A stretch of DNA of 64,000 bases from Streptomyces sp. CB01881 (lineage in GTDB: Bacteria > Actinomycetota > Actinomycetes > Streptomycetales > Streptomycetaceae). The position numbers and the translations under genes are program-made. The notes below the pieces were generated by a model that was given only the letters and a program-made list of their open reading frames with translations, did no database searches and was not told where the DNA came from. The DNA lies in NCBI RefSeq assembly GCF_002953255.1, contig NZ_CP026498.1:8416872-8480871 (forward strand), written 5' to 3'. The first letter of the stretch is position 1. Every line of letters begins with the position of its first letter. This document shows positions 17,050 through 25,873 of this stretch, piece by piece.

Positions 17050-19629
17050 ATGAGCTCCACGACAACCGCCGTCCGGCTCAGTCTGCGCTCCCTGCGCGAG
17101 CACAGACGCCGACTGGTCGGCACCTTTCTGTCGATCCTGCTCGGGGTCAGCTTCCTGACCGGGACGATGGTGCTCGGCGACACCCTGCGGGCCAACTTCG
17201 ACACCCTGTTCGCCGATGCCAACGCCGGGACGGACGTGGTGGTCCGCAGCGCCGACGTGCTCGACTCCCCGGGCACGCCCGGCGGTGTCCGGGCACCCGT
17301 CGACACGGCGCTGGCCGACCGGCTGCGCGCCGTCCCCGGGGTGGCGGCCGCCGAGCCGTCCGTCCAGGGCGCGGGCCAGCTGGTCGGCAGTGACGGCAAG
17401 CCCGTCGGCGGGCAGGGTCCGCCGACCCTGGCCGGCAACTGGCTCGGCGACAGCCGGCTGAACCCGTACAAGCTTTCGGAGGGCCGCGCGCCCGCCGCTC
17501 CCGGCGAGGCAGTGATCAACCGGGGCGCGGCGAAGACCGGAGGCCTGCACCTCGGCTCCACCACCGTGCTGCGCACCCCCGACCCGGTGACGGTCACCAT
17601 CGTCGGGATCGCCACCTTCGGGGACAGTGCCGACGGGATGGGACCGAGCACCTTCACGGCCCTGGCCTTCGGGGACGCCGAGCGCTACCTCACGCCCAAG
17701 GGCAGCGGCCAGGCCGCTTCGATCCAGGTCCGGGCCGCCGGCGGAATCCCGCAGGGCGAGCTGGTGGCGCGGATCGCCCCGCAGCTGCCGGCCGGGGTGG
17801 AGGCGGTCACCGGGGCGGCGGCCACCCAGGAGAGCACGGACATGGTGTCCGGGCGGTTCCTGACCATGTTCACCACGCTGCTGCTGGTCTTCGCCGGGAT
17901 CGCGCTGCTGGTCGCGACCTTCACCATCCACAACACCTTCGCCATCGTGGTCGCCCAGCGGACGAGGGAGAACGCGCTGCTCCGGGCACTCGGCGCGGTG
18001 CGCGGCCAAGTGCTGGGCGCGACGCTGGCCGAGGCGCTGGCCGTCGGCGCACTGGCCTCGCTCGGCGGACTGCTCGGCGGGATCGGGGTGGCGGCCGGGC
18101 TCAAGGCACTGTTCTCGGCGCTGGGCTTCTCGCTGCCGACCGGTGGCATGGTGATCACCACGGCCGCGGTCGTCCTGCCGCTGCTGGTCGGTACGGTGGT
18201 GGCGGTGGGCTCGGCGCTGCTGCCGGCCGTCCGGGCCGGGCGCACCGTGCCGCTGGCGGCGCTGCGCGACACCGGGGTGGACCGGGCGGCCGAGGGACGT
18301 TCCGGCACGGTCCGGGTGGCGCTCGGCGCCGTGCTGGTCGCGGCCGGCGTCCCGGCCGCCGTCGTCGGTGCGACCGACGGGCCGTCGGTGACGCTGACCG
18401 TCGCCGGTGCGCTGGGCGTTCTGGCGGGCGTGGTGGTGCTCGGCCCGGTCGCCGCGGCCTTCGCGGTCAGGACGCTCGGTGCTCCGCTGACCCGGCTGCG
18501 CGGGGTCTCCGGCACGCTGGCCCGGTGCAACGCGGCCCGTAACCCGCGTCGGACGTCGGCGACCGCGAGCGCGCTGATGATCGGCGTCGCCGTGGTCACC
18601 CTGTTCACGGTGTTCGGCGCTTCCGTCAAGGCCACCCTGGACGCCACGGTGAGTTCCTCCTTCGCCGGGGATCTCGCCGTCACCGCGCCCTCGTTCGGTG
18701 CGGGCGGCAGCGGGGTCAGCCCGAAGCTGGCCGACGCGCTGGCCCAACTGCCCGAGGTCCGGCAGACGGTGGGCCTCGGCCGCGGCGTCGCACGGATCGA
18801 CGGCCACGGGCGGACGCTGGACGTCACCGATCCGGCGCGGCTGGCCGGGATCGTCGACCTCGGCCGGGTCGACGGCACGCTCGACGCCCTGGGCACGGAC
18901 GGCCTGGCGGTCTCGCGCAGCGAGGCCGGACAGCACAGTTGGAGGCTGGGCCAGAGCGTCACCGTCGGCTTCGCGGACGGCGTGAGCGGCACGTTCACCG
19001 TCCGCGCCCTGTACGAGGGCGGCGGGCTGGCCGGCGACTACCTGATAACCCGCCAGGCCTGGGCCCCGCACCGCGGTCAGGACTCTGACACCGTGGTGGC
19101 CGTGGGCCTGAAGAGCGGAGTGGCGCTCGGGGCCGGCAGGGCGGCCGTCGAGAAGGCCGCGGCCCCGTTCGGGAACCCGAAGGTGCAGGACCGGGACGAG
19201 TACGCGGCGAGCGCCGCCGGAGGGGTCGACATGATGCTCTCGGTGGTCTACGCACTGCTGGCGCTCGCGGTCCTGATCGCGCTGCTCGGCATCGCCAACA
19301 CGTTGACGCTGGCCGTGCACGAGCGGACCAGGGAGCTGGGTCTGCTGCGGGCGGTCGGCCAGACCAGGGCGCAGTTGCGGGCCATGGTGCGCTGGGAGTC
19401 GGTGCTGGTGGCCGCGTTCGGCACGGTGGGCGGGCTCGGTCTCGGGGCCTTCCTCGGCTGGGCACTGGTGCGGGCCTCGGACAGCGCGGGGACGGGCTCG
19501 TTCGCGATACCGCCGGGGCAGCTCGCGGTGGTGCTGGTGGCCGGGCTGCTGGCCGGCGCGGTGGCCGGCCTCCGTCCGGCGGGCCGGGCGGCGCGGCTGG
19601 ACGTGCTCCGGGCGATCGCGACGGAGTGA
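17050..19629 (+). CDS. ABC transporter permease with two FtsX domains
   Basis: The 859-residue permease has an N-terminal membrane helix (about 21-42), a large extracytoplasmic region, then an FtsX-like membrane domain (about 280-400, with QRTRENALLRALGAVRGQV). A second extracytoplasmic region follows and a second FtsX domain ends the protein (about 735-855, ERTRELGLLRAVGQTRAQLR). This is the duplicated MacB/LolCE-like layout of large actinobacterial permeases. The ATG at 17050 has GGAGGG upstream; an in-frame start at 17005 lacks one. It works with the preceding ATPase. The substrate is unknown; regulation by a LuxR-type two-component system suggests an antibiotic, peptide or lipid stress response. 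Confidence 0.92.
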   Translation: MSSTTTAVRLSLRSLREHRRRLVGTFLSILLGVSFLTGTMVLGDTLRANFDTLFADANAGTDVVVRSADVLDSPGTPGGVRAPVDTALADRLRAVPGVAAAEPSVQGAGQLVGSDGKPVGGQGPPTLAGNWLGDSRLNPYKLSEGRAPAAPGEAVINRGAAKTGGLHLGSTTVLRTPDPVTVTIVGIATFGDSADGMGPSTFTALAFGDAERYLTPKGSGQAASIQVRAAGGIPQGELVARIAPQLPAGVEAVTGAAATQESTDMVSGRFLTMFTTLLLVFAGIALLVATFTIHNTFAIVVAQRTRENALLRALGAVRGQVLGATLAEALAVGALASLGGLLGGIGVAAGLKALFSALGFSLPTGGMVITTAAVVLPLLVGTVVAVGSALLPAVRAGRTVPLAALRDTGVDRAAEGRSGTVRVALGAVLVAAGVPAAVVGATDGPSVTLTVAGALGVLAGVVVLGPVAAAFAVRTLGAPLTRLRGVSGTLARCNAARNPRRTSATASALMIGVAVVTLFTVFGASVKATLDATVSSSFAGDLAVTAPSFGAGGSGVSPKLADALAQLPEVRQTVGLGRGVARIDGHGRTLDVTDPARLAGIVDLGRVDGTLDALGTDGLAVSRSEAGQHSWRLGQSVTVGFADGVSGTFTVRALYEGGGLAGDYLITRQAWAPHRGQDSDTVVAVGLKSGVALGAGRAAVEKAAAPFGNPKVQDRDEYAASAAGGVDMMLSVVYALLALAVLIALLGIANTLTLAVHERTRELGLLRAVGQTRAQLRAMVRWESVLVAAFGTVGGLGLGAFLGWALVRASDSAGTGSFAIPPGQLAVVLVAGLLAGAVAGLRPAGRAARLDVLRAIATE

Positions 19630-19637
19630 GGCGGGCG

Positions 19638-19666
19638 GGTGGGTGCAGGGGCCGGCTGCACCCACC
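19638..19666. terminator. Bidirectional terminator hairpin
   Basis: An 11-bp perfect stem, GGTGGGTGCAG/CTGCACCCACC, with a seven-base loop lies 9 bp after the permease stop. It sits between converging genes (permease and metallophosphoesterase). Confidence 0.75.
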
Positions 19667-19794
19667 GTGGACCCGCGGGCCGCGGCGACTCCGCGCCGCG
19701 GCACTCCGGGCCGCCCGCGCCTCAGCTCTCCGGCTCTCAGCTCCTCCGGCCGTCAGCTCCTCAGGACCTCGAAGCCGCGGGCCGGAGGGTGGCC

Positions 19795-20703
19795 TCAGCC
19801 GCCCTGCGGGAACACCTCCCGCAGCAGCGGGTCCGGCAGGCCGCGGCGGTGCCACTCGCGGGGGTAGCCGAGCGAGACCTCCTCGAAGCGGACGCCGTCG
19901 TAGGAGGTCACCCGGGGGATGTGCAGATGGCCGTAGATCATCGCGGCGGTGTTGAAGCGGCGGTGCCAGTCGGCCGTCAGCTCGGTGCCGCACCACTGGG
20001 CGAACTCCGGGTACCAGAGGACCTCGGTGGGGTGGCGCACCAGCGGATAGTGGTTGACCAGGACCAGCGGCAGGTCCGGGTCGTGGGCGGCGAGCCGCTC
20101 TTCGGTGATCCGGACGCGCTCGCGGCACCAGGAGTCGCGGTCCGGGAACGGGTCCGGGTGGAGCATCCGCTCGTCCGCGCAGACCACGCCGCTGCTGTAG
20201 GCGGCTGCCAGGGACTCCTCCTTGGTGGTCGTCCCCGGCGCACGGAAGGAGTAGTCGTACAGCAGGAAGAGCGGCGCCACGGCGACCGGTCCGCCGGCGC
20301 CCTCCCAGACCGGGTACGGGTCCTCGGGGGTGACGACACCGAGACGGCGGCAGAGCTCCACCAGGTACTCGTAACGGGCCACGCCGCGCAGCTGTACCGG
20401 GTCGTCCGGGTGGGTCCACAGCTCGTGGTTGCCGGGGGCCCAGATCACGCGGGCGAAGCGTTCGGCCAGGAGGCCCAGGCTCCACTCGATGGAGGTGGTG
20501 ATTTCGGCGATGTCACCGGCGACGATCAACCAGTCGTCAGGGGAGTCCGGCTCCAGCTTCTCCAGCAGGTCGCGGTTCTCCTGGTAGGAGACGTGGAGGT
20601 CGCTCACGGCGAGCAGCCGGCCCGCCCGTCCGGGGGCGCCGGGGCCTCCCGTCGGTTCCGACTGCGCGTCACTCTGGTACTCGGTCGTCACTCCAGCCCC
20701 CAT
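19795..20703 (-). CDS. Calcineurin-like metallophosphoesterase
   Basis: The 302-residue protein has the full metal-binding series: SDLH (about 34-37), AGDIAE, GNHELW, LVNHYPL and GHLH in MIYGHLHIP. These define a two-metal phosphoesterase. There is no signal peptide, so it is cytoplasmic. The N-terminal 25 residues are low-complexity, and the start could instead be the GTG four codons in. A close homologue family occurs throughout Streptomyces, often near phosphopantetheinyl transferase genes. One such gene lies 12 kb away, but no operon link is visible. The substrate is unknown. Confidence 0.88.
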   Translation of the reverse strand: MGAGVTTEYQSDAQSEPTGGPGAPGRAGRLLAVSDLHVSYQENRDLLEKLEPDSPDDWLIVAGDIAEITTSIEWSLGLLAERFARVIWAPGNHELWTHPDDPVQLRGVARYEYLVELCRRLGVVTPEDPYPVWEGAGGPVAVAPLFLLYDYSFRAPGTTTKEESLAAAYSSGVVCADERMLHPDPFPDRDSWCRERVRITEERLAAHDPDLPLVLVNHYPLVRHPTEVLWYPEFAQWCGTELTADWHRRFNTAAMIYGHLHIPRVTSYDGVRFEEVSLGYPREWHRRGLPDPLLREVFPQGG

Positions 20704-20852
20704 ACATTCACCCGGCCGATAGCGTCACAGTACGGGGACGGGCGGGTGCGGCGCCGCGGATTGGCTGGATCAGTCGTTCGAGTGGCGTGGTTCCTGCGCT
20801 GGCCAGAGCGGTCCGCGGAGGCTGCAGGGCCGCACGGTCGGGCTACCCGAGG

Positions 20853-20937
20853 GCACCCGCCATCCGGGGCTCGCCACATGAGCGCACCCGCCATCCGGGG
20901 CTCGCCGCCCGAGCGCACCCGCCATCCGGGGCTCGCC
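20853..20937. repeat. Three direct repeats, 31-bp period
   Basis: GCACCCGCCATCCGGGGCTC plus GCC occurs at 20853, 20884 and 20915, separated by 8 bp (the last two separators are GCCCGAGC-like). The array lies between a divergent gene start and the end of a small membrane protein gene. No function is evident. Confidence 0.85.
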
Positions 20938-20955
20938 GCCCGAGCCGTTACCGGC

Positions 20956-21282
20956 TCAGGTGCCGAGCTGCCAGAGCACACCGTGGTCGGCGGCGGTGGT
21001 GACGGCCAGGAGGGCCAGGGCGGCGACGCCGAGCACCAGGCCGAGAACGGCGCGTCCGCGGCGGCGGGTGCCCCGGACGAGGGCGAGCGTGGCGAGGACG
21101 ATGGCGAGCGGTCCGAGGACGATGTTGAAGAGCAGCAGGCCGGGCAGGCCGAGCAGGAAGGAGGCGACGGCCAGGTTGTCGGCTTCGGAGGTGGTGTGAC
21201 GGCGCGTCGTGCCCGTGCCAGCGTCCACGGCGGTGCGGGCGTCGATGCTCGTGACAGCGCTGGTGCTCGTGGCGGTGCTCAT
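20956..21282 (-). CDS. Small membrane protein, DUF4190-like
   Basis: The 108-residue protein has a Thr/Ser/Ala-rich cytoplasmic N-terminus (1-35) and then two or three hydrophobic segments (about 37-68 and 76-96) joined by a basic RGTRRRGRA loop. The layout and the phrase ASFLLGLPGLLLF...LGPLAIVLATLALVRG are those of DUF4190-type proteins. It is followed upstream (75 bp) by another tiny membrane protein on the same strand, and the pair lies divergent to a TetR regulator. The role is unknown. Confidence 0.75.
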   Translation of the reverse strand: MSTATSTSAVTSIDARTAVDAGTGTTRRHTTSEADNLAVASFLLGLPGLLLFNIVLGPLAIVLATLALVRGTRRRGRAVLGLVLGVAALALLAVTTAADHGVLWQLGT

Positions 21283-21356
21283 GGTGGTGGTGAGTCCTTC
21301 CGAGGAGGGCAGAGGCCGGTGGGTCAGAAGGTCGGAGGGCGGAGGGGGGTGTCGGC

Positions 21357-21512
21357 TCAGCGCTGACGCAGACGGGCGATGCCCTCGCGGGCGCCGAACG
21401 CGAGCAGCCAGGCGGCGATGGCGGCGGAGGCGGTGAGGAAGACCGGGAGCGAGGTGTGGGCGGCGGCGCCGACGAGGACGCCCATGGCGATCAGGGCGGT
21501 GAGCAGGATCAT
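21357..21512 (-). CDS. 51-residue membrane peptide
   Basis: MILLTALIAMGVLVGAAAHT starts a two-helix hydrophobic protein ending with a basic tail (REGIARLRQR). The ATG at 21512 has GGAAGGG upstream; a longer frame to 21581 would overrun the promoter region. It leads the small-membrane-protein operon, divergent from the TetR gene at 21630 across a shared operator-like region. Confidence 0.65.
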   Translation of the reverse strand: MILLTALIAMGVLVGAAAHTSLPVFLTASAAIAAWLLAFGAREGIARLRQR

Positions 21513-21551
21513 GGCGTGCCCTTCCGGGAGCAGACGGTGCGAGACTTTGGG

Positions 21552-21625
21552 TTTACAAGTGTTCGCTGAATCCTTGGCCACTCTACGCCCGGCTGGCCAA
21601 GTTCGGCAAACACTTGTTTACTGAA
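21552..21625. promoter_or_regulatory. Divergent promoter with two opposed operator copies
   Basis: TTTACAAGTGTTCGCTGAA (21552-21570) and CAAACACTTGTTTACTGAA (21607-21625) share ACAAGTGTT in opposite orientation. The second is itself near-palindromic (CAAACA-CTTG-TTTAC). They lie between the TetR start and the start of the small membrane protein operon, so the TetR protein probably represses both. Confidence 0.6.
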
Positions 21626-21629
21626 TGGC

Positions 21630-22259
21630 GTGAGGCACAGTGTGGGGGCCAGACAGGCCCAGAAGCAGCAGAGTCGGCGTGCGTTGCTGGATGCGGGGCT
21701 CGGCCTGCTGGCCGATCAGAACCTGGCGAGCCTCGGCGTGCGCGAGGTCACCCGTGCCGCCGGGCTGTCGCCGGCCGCGTTCTACCGCCACTTCCCCGAC
21801 CTCGCCGCCCTTGGCGTGGCGCTGGTCGAGGAGTCGCTCGCCAGTCTCCATGTGATGGTCCGCTCGGTGCTCGCCGGTGCGGGCGGGGCGGAGGAGCTGA
21901 TCGACCGGACGGTGGACGTCATCGAGCAGCACGTCCGCGAGCACCACGCTCACGTGCGCTTCCTGTCCCGCGAGCGGCACGGCGGTGTGCGGCAGGTGCG
22001 GGAGGCGATCGACGCCGAACTGGGGCGGTTCGCCGAGGAGGTGGGCGCGGCGCTCGCGCTCCAGCCGGTGTCCGAGGGGTGGAGCCGGGAGGATCTGCGA
22101 ATGCTGGCCGAGCTCTACGTCGACCACATGGTCTCCACGGCCGCGGCCTTCCTTGAGGCGCAGGAGGCGGATCCGGCCCGTGAGCGGCGGATCGCCGCCA
22201 CCGCCAGGCTCCAGCTCCGGCTGATCAGCCTCGGCCGCCGTCACTGGCAAGGTGGCTGA
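21630..22259 (+). CDS. TetR-family regulator
   Basis: The 209-residue protein has an N-terminal helix-turn-helix (about 15-62, with VREVTRAAGLSPAAFYRHFP) and an all-helical ligand domain containing VRFLSRERHGG and YVDHMVSTAAAFLEAQ. The overall pattern resembles the FabR/DesT branch linked to membrane lipid genes. GTG start. It is divergent from two small membrane protein genes, with operator-like repeats between. Its last codons and stop belong to a 19-bp tandem repeat. Confidence 0.88.
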   Translation: MRHSVGARQAQKQQSRRALLDAGLGLLADQNLASLGVREVTRAAGLSPAAFYRHFPDLAALGVALVEESLASLHVMVRSVLAGAGGAEELIDRTVDVIEQHVREHHAHVRFLSRERHGGVRQVREAIDAELGRFAEEVGAALALQPVSEGWSREDLRMLAELYVDHMVSTAAAFLEAQEADPARERRIAATARLQLRLISLGRRHWQGG

Positions 22260-22329
22260 GGCCGGTCGGGGTGGTTGAGGCCGGTTGGGGTGGTTGAGGC
22301 CGGTCGGGATGGCCGGGGCCGGTCGGGGT
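22254..22329. repeat. 19-bp tandem repeat, four copies, spanning a stop codon
   Basis: Units of the form GGTTGAGGCCGGTCGGGGT start at 22254. The first contains the TetR stop codon (22257-22259). Copies two and three keep the TGA; the fourth has lost it. Confidence 0.8.
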
Positions 22330-22381
22330 GGCCGGGGGTGGGGGAGCGGTCGACCGTACCCCTCGTTTATGGGTGGACTCT

Positions 22382-22438
22382 TGACATCTCGTCATGTCCG
22401 CGCCAGCTTGGGTGCACCCCCACAACGAGAGGTCTCTC
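22382..22438 (+). promoter_or_regulatory. Promoter-like region of the secreted protease gene
   Basis: A TTGACA at 22381-22386 overlaps a small inverted repeat GACAT-N6-ATGTC, and GAGAGG lies ahead of the ATG at 22439. The -10 element is not clear. Confidence 0.35.
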
Positions 22439-23365
22439 ATGAAGAAGCCGCTCATAGGCATGCTCTCCACGCTCCTGCTCGCCGGGGCCACCGCCCTCGC
22501 CGCAGCCCCCGCAGCAACCGCGGCCCCCGCCGAGACCGGAGCCACCACCGCAGCCGCCGCAGCCGCCGAGACGTCCGCAGTCACCGCGGAGAACGTCGCG
22601 GAAGCCGCCGGGACGCAGGTGCGGGCCGCCGCCGCGGTGAACTTCGCCGGTACGGTGGCGCTCAGCAACTGCTCCGGCTCGCTGGTCCGCCTCCCCGGCT
22701 CGGCCGCCACGGACCCGGCGCTCGTCCTCTCGAACGGCCACTGCCTGGAGAGCGGGTTCCCCGGTCCCGGCGAGGTCGTGGTCAACCAGGCGTCCAGCCG
22801 CACCTTCTCGCTGCTCAACTCCACCGGCGGCAAGGCCGCGACGCTGCGCGCCACCAAGGTGGTCTACGGGACCATGACCGACACCGACGTGTCGATCTAC
22901 CAGCTGAACACCACCTACGCCTCGATCCAGTCGCGCTACGGGATCGCCCCGCTGACCATCGCGGCGGGCCACCCGGTCCAAGGCACCTCGATCAAGGTGG
23001 TCTCCGGGTACTGGAAGAAGATCTACTCCTGCTCGGTCGACGGCTTCGTCTACCGGCTGAAGGAGGGCTCCTGGACCTGGAAGGACTCGGTCCGCTACAC
23101 CTCCAGCTGCAACACCATCGGCGGCACCTCCGGCTCGCCCGTGGTCGACGTCAACACCGGCCAGGTCGTCGCCGTGAACAACACCGGCAACGAGGACGGC
23201 CAGCGCTGCACCGACAACAACCCGTGCGAGGTGGACCAGAACGGGGTGGTGACCGTCCGCCAGGGCATCAACTACGCCCAGGAGACCTACGGCATCCCGG
23301 CCTGCTTCGCGGCGGGCAACCGCCTCGACCTCACCCTGCCCGGCTGCACCCTGCCGCGCCCCTGA
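22439..23365 (+). CDS. Secreted trypsin-like serine protease (S1)
   Basis: This is a 308-residue exported protease. The signal peptide covers about residues 1-30 (KK then LIGMLSTLLLAGATALAAAP). An Ala-rich stretch to about 65 may be a propeptide. The catalytic triad is placed at H101 (LVLSNGHC), D150 (TDTDVSIYQL) and S231 (GGTSGSPVVD). Cys residues at 78, 102 and later support disulfides. The ATG at 22439 has GAGAGG; an in-frame start 15 codons upstream would bury the signal. A strong terminator follows at 23384. It acts outside the cell, likely in protein scavenging alongside the S37 peptidase next door. Confidence 0.9.
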   Translation: MKKPLIGMLSTLLLAGATALAAAPAATAAPAETGATTAAAAAAETSAVTAENVAEAAGTQVRAAAAVNFAGTVALSNCSGSLVRLPGSAATDPALVLSNGHCLESGFPGPGEVVVNQASSRTFSLLNSTGGKAATLRATKVVYGTMTDTDVSIYQLNTTYASIQSRYGIAPLTIAAGHPVQGTSIKVVSGYWKKIYSCSVDGFVYRLKEGSWTWKDSVRYTSSCNTIGGTSGSPVVDVNTGQVVAVNNTGNEDGQRCTDNNPCEVDQNGVVTVRQGINYAQETYGIPACFAAGNRLDLTLPGCTLPRP

Positions 23366-23383
23366 CCTGCACACCTTTCCCCG

Positions 23384-23414
23384 GTGGGCCATCCGCGATC
23401 GGCGGGTGGCCCAC
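23384..23414 (+). terminator. Terminator after the serine protease gene
   Basis: A near-perfect 12-bp stem GTGGGCCATCCG/CGGGTGGCCCAC with a seven-base loop starts 18 bp after the stop. Confidence 0.75.
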
Positions 23415-23504
23415 TCGGCCGTCTACCGGACGGCCGTCCGACCGGCGGCCGGCCACCGGCTGCCGGAGAGTGTCGAACAGTTCCGTTGACCCGATGGAGA
23501 GTTG

Positions 23505-24992
23505 ATGTCCACCAAGCTCAGAAGGCTGTTGGTCGCCGTTCTGCTGATACCGCTGCTCGGCCTCGGCCTGGCGACGCCCGCGTTCGCGCAGGGGGAGCCC
23601 GGCAGCGCGGAGACCGGTGCGCAGGCCTCCGCCGGACCGTCCGTCGCGGACGACGCCTCGGCCGACATCAAGGACCGGCTGGCGGCGATCCCCGGGATGG
23701 CCGTCACCGAGGAGAAGCCCACCGACGCCGACCACCGGTACTTCCTCCTCACGTACACCCAGCCGATCGACCACTTCCGCCCGTGGCTCGGTACGTTCCA
23801 GCAGCGGCTGAGCGTGCTGCACCGGGGCTACGACCGCCCGACGGTCTTCTACACCAACGGCTACACCCTCGGCACCAACCCCTCGCGCACCGAGCCGACC
23901 CGGCTGACCGACGGCAACCAGGTCTCCATCGAGTACCGCTACTTCACGCCGTCCCGCCCGGAGCCCGCCGACTGGACCAAGGCCGGCATCCAGCAGGCGG
24001 CCACCGACTCGCACCGGATCATCACCGCCCTCAAGCGGATCTACCACCGCGCGTGGCTCTCGACCGGGGCCAGCAAGGGCGGCATGTCCTCCACCTACCA
24101 CCGGCGCTTCTTCCCGGAGGACGTGGACGGCACCATCGCGTACGTCGCGCCGAACGACGTCGACAACCGCGAGGACTCCGCGTACACCGAGTTCTTCAAG
24201 AACGTCGGCACCCCGGAGTGCCGTGCCGCGCTGAACGCCGCGCAGCGTGAGCTGCTGGTCCGCCGCGACCGGCTGGAGGCGCGCTACACGGCCGACAACG
24301 CCGCCGCCGGTTCGACCTTCACCACCACCGGCAGCGCGGACCGGGCGTACGAGGCGGGCGTGCTCGACGTGGTCTGGGCGTTCTGGCAGTACAGCACCGA
24401 GGCGGACTGTGCCAAGGTCCCGCCGGGGGCCGCCGCCACCGACGACCAGCTGTACGCGTGGTTCGACGAGCAGTCCGGCATCACCGGCAACAGCGACCAG
24501 TCGCTCGCCAAGTACACCGCGTACTACTACCAGGCGGGCACCGAGCTGGGCTCGCCCACCTTCGAGGTCCCGCACCTCAAGGGCCTGCAGCACTACGACT
24601 TCAAGGAGCTGTACTCGCCGCGCACCTACGTGCCGAAGAGCATCCCGATGCGCTTCGACCCGTCCGCGATGCGTGACATCGACCGCTGGGTGAAGCACTC
24701 GGCCGAGCGGATCATCTTCGTCTACGGGCAGAACGACCCGTGGGGCGCCGAGCCGTTCCGGCTGGGCTGGGGCAGTGAGGACAGCCACGTCTACACCGTG
24801 CCCGGCGGCAATCACGGTTCCAACATCGGCAAGCTGCCGGCGGCGGAGTCGGCCGAGGCCACCGCGAAGGTGCTGGAGTGGGCGGGTCTGGCCGACCCGG
24901 AGGCCGCCCGCTCGCTGGCCCAGTCGCACCAGGTCCCGCCGTTCGGTCCGCTGGACGAGGAGGGTCTGAAGCTGGAGCACCACCGCCTGTAA
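23505..24992 (+). CDS. Secreted S37-family peptidase (PS-10-like)
   Basis: This 495-residue exported serine peptidase is related to the Streptomyces PS-10 prolyl-tripeptidyl aminopeptidase. The signal peptide is residues 1-29 (LRRLLVAVLLIPLLGLGLAT, cleavage after AFA). The nucleophile S190 lies in LSTGASKGGMSS. FVYGQNDPWG and VPGGNHGS near the end carry the likely Asp and His of an alpha/beta-hydrolase triad. The ATG at 23505 is taken because GGAG is well placed; a TTG one codon earlier is possible. It lies downstream of the S1 protease but behind that gene's terminator, so it is probably separately expressed. Confidence 0.9.
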   Translation: MSTKLRRLLVAVLLIPLLGLGLATPAFAQGEPGSAETGAQASAGPSVADDASADIKDRLAAIPGMAVTEEKPTDADHRYFLLTYTQPIDHFRPWLGTFQQRLSVLHRGYDRPTVFYTNGYTLGTNPSRTEPTRLTDGNQVSIEYRYFTPSRPEPADWTKAGIQQAATDSHRIITALKRIYHRAWLSTGASKGGMSSTYHRRFFPEDVDGTIAYVAPNDVDNREDSAYTEFFKNVGTPECRAALNAAQRELLVRRDRLEARYTADNAAAGSTFTTTGSADRAYEAGVLDVVWAFWQYSTEADCAKVPPGAAATDDQLYAWFDEQSGITGNSDQSLAKYTAYYYQAGTELGSPTFEVPHLKGLQHYDFKELYSPRTYVPKSIPMRFDPSAMRDIDRWVKHSAERIIFVYGQNDPWGAEPFRLGWGSEDSHVYTVPGGNHGSNIGKLPAAESAEATAKVLEWAGLADPEAARSLAQSHQVPPFGPLDEEGLKLEHHRL

Positions 24993-25021
24993 CGGCGGCG
25001 GGCGACCACCCAGGATCCGCG

Positions 25022-25061
25022 AGGGGCCACCCGGCCGGCATGCCGCCGACGGGTGGCCCCT
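25022..25061 (+). terminator. Terminator after the S37 peptidase gene
   Basis: A perfect 12-bp stem AGGGGCCACCCG/CGGGTGGCCCCT, 30 bp after the stop and followed by TTCTC. The remaining 180 bp before the TetR gene is a Gly/Pro-coloured, C- and G-run-rich stretch with repeated GGGAAGCCCC units and no gene. Confidence 0.75.
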
Positions 25062-25243
25062 TCTCATGCGCCCGCACCCCGCCCCCACCCCCGCCCGCTG
25101 CACCGGCCGGCACTCGCCCGCGCCCACCCCGGCGGGGGAAGCCCCAGTGGAAGGCCCCAGCGGGAAGCCCCGGGGGGAGCCCCGGTGGGGAAAGCGGCGC
25201 GCGCCCCCTCCCCGAAGCAGTGAATCGGTGCTTCAATGCTTCC

Positions 25244-25873
25244 ATGGCCTACCGACGCACGCCCGCCGTACAAGCCCGCCTGGACGCCCAGCGCGAGGCG
25301 GTGCTCCAGGCGGCGGTCGGGCTGCTCGCCGAGCGCGGCTACGGCGGCTGCTCGATGGCCGCCGTGGCGGACCGAGCCGGGATCGCCACCGGCAGTCTCT
25401 ACCAGCACTTCGCCAACAAGGCCGAGCTGTCCGTCGAACTGTTCCGCCGGGTGGTCACCCGCGAGATCGCCGCCGTCAACGAGGCCGTCGCCCACCGCGA
25501 GACCCCGCAGCAGCGGATCGCCGCCGTCGTCGAGACCTTCGCCGCCCGAGCCCTGCGGGCACCGCGGCTCGCCTACGCGCTGCTGGTCGAGCCGGCCGAC
25601 GCGGTCGTGGACGCCGAACGCCTGGTGTTCCGGCGGGCGTTCCGCGACGTGATCGCCACCGAGATCACCGCGGCCGTGGCGGCCGGCCAACTGCCCCGGC
25701 AGGACCCGGAGCTGACGGCGGCCGGCATCGTCGGGGCGGTCGGCGAGGCGCTGGCGGGCCCGCTCGCCGAGGCCCACACACCCGCTACCGGGGACACGCC
25801 GCCCGAGGTGGTCCCCGCCCTGGTCTCCTTCACCCTGCGTGCCCTGGGAGGACGCGATGACAGCGACGCATGA
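25244..25873 (+). CDS. TetR-family regulator
   Basis: The 209-residue protein has the helix-turn-helix at about residues 12-58 (MAAVADRAGIATGSLYQHFA) and a C-terminal helical domain ending in VVPALVSFTLRALGG. This is the pattern of TetR_C regulators of acyl-CoA and degradation genes. The ATG at 25244 is the first Met in the conserved region; the long upstream frame lacks a ribosome site. Its last 17 bases overlap the AidB-like acyl-CoA dehydrogenase gene, so it is the first gene of that operon and probably autoregulates it. Confidence 0.88.
   Translation: MAYRRTPAVQARLDAQREAVLQAAVGLLAERGYGGCSMAAVADRAGIATGSLYQHFANKAELSVELFRRVVTREIAAVNEAVAHRETPQQRIAAVVETFAARALRAPRLAYALLVEPADAVVDAERLVFRRAFRDVIATEITAAVAAGQLPRQDPELTAAGIVGAVGEALAGPLAEAHTPATGDTPPEVVPALVSFTLRALGGRDDSDA

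Noticed and set aside
17017..19704. Long minus-strand open frame opposite the FtsX permease gene
   Set aside because: Composition is that of an antisense shadow (Arg/Gln/Gly-rich); the plus strand encodes a convincing membrane permease.
20853..20937. Possible CRISPR-like array
   Set aside because: Only three units with 8-bp nearly identical spacers, no cas genes; a simple direct repeat.
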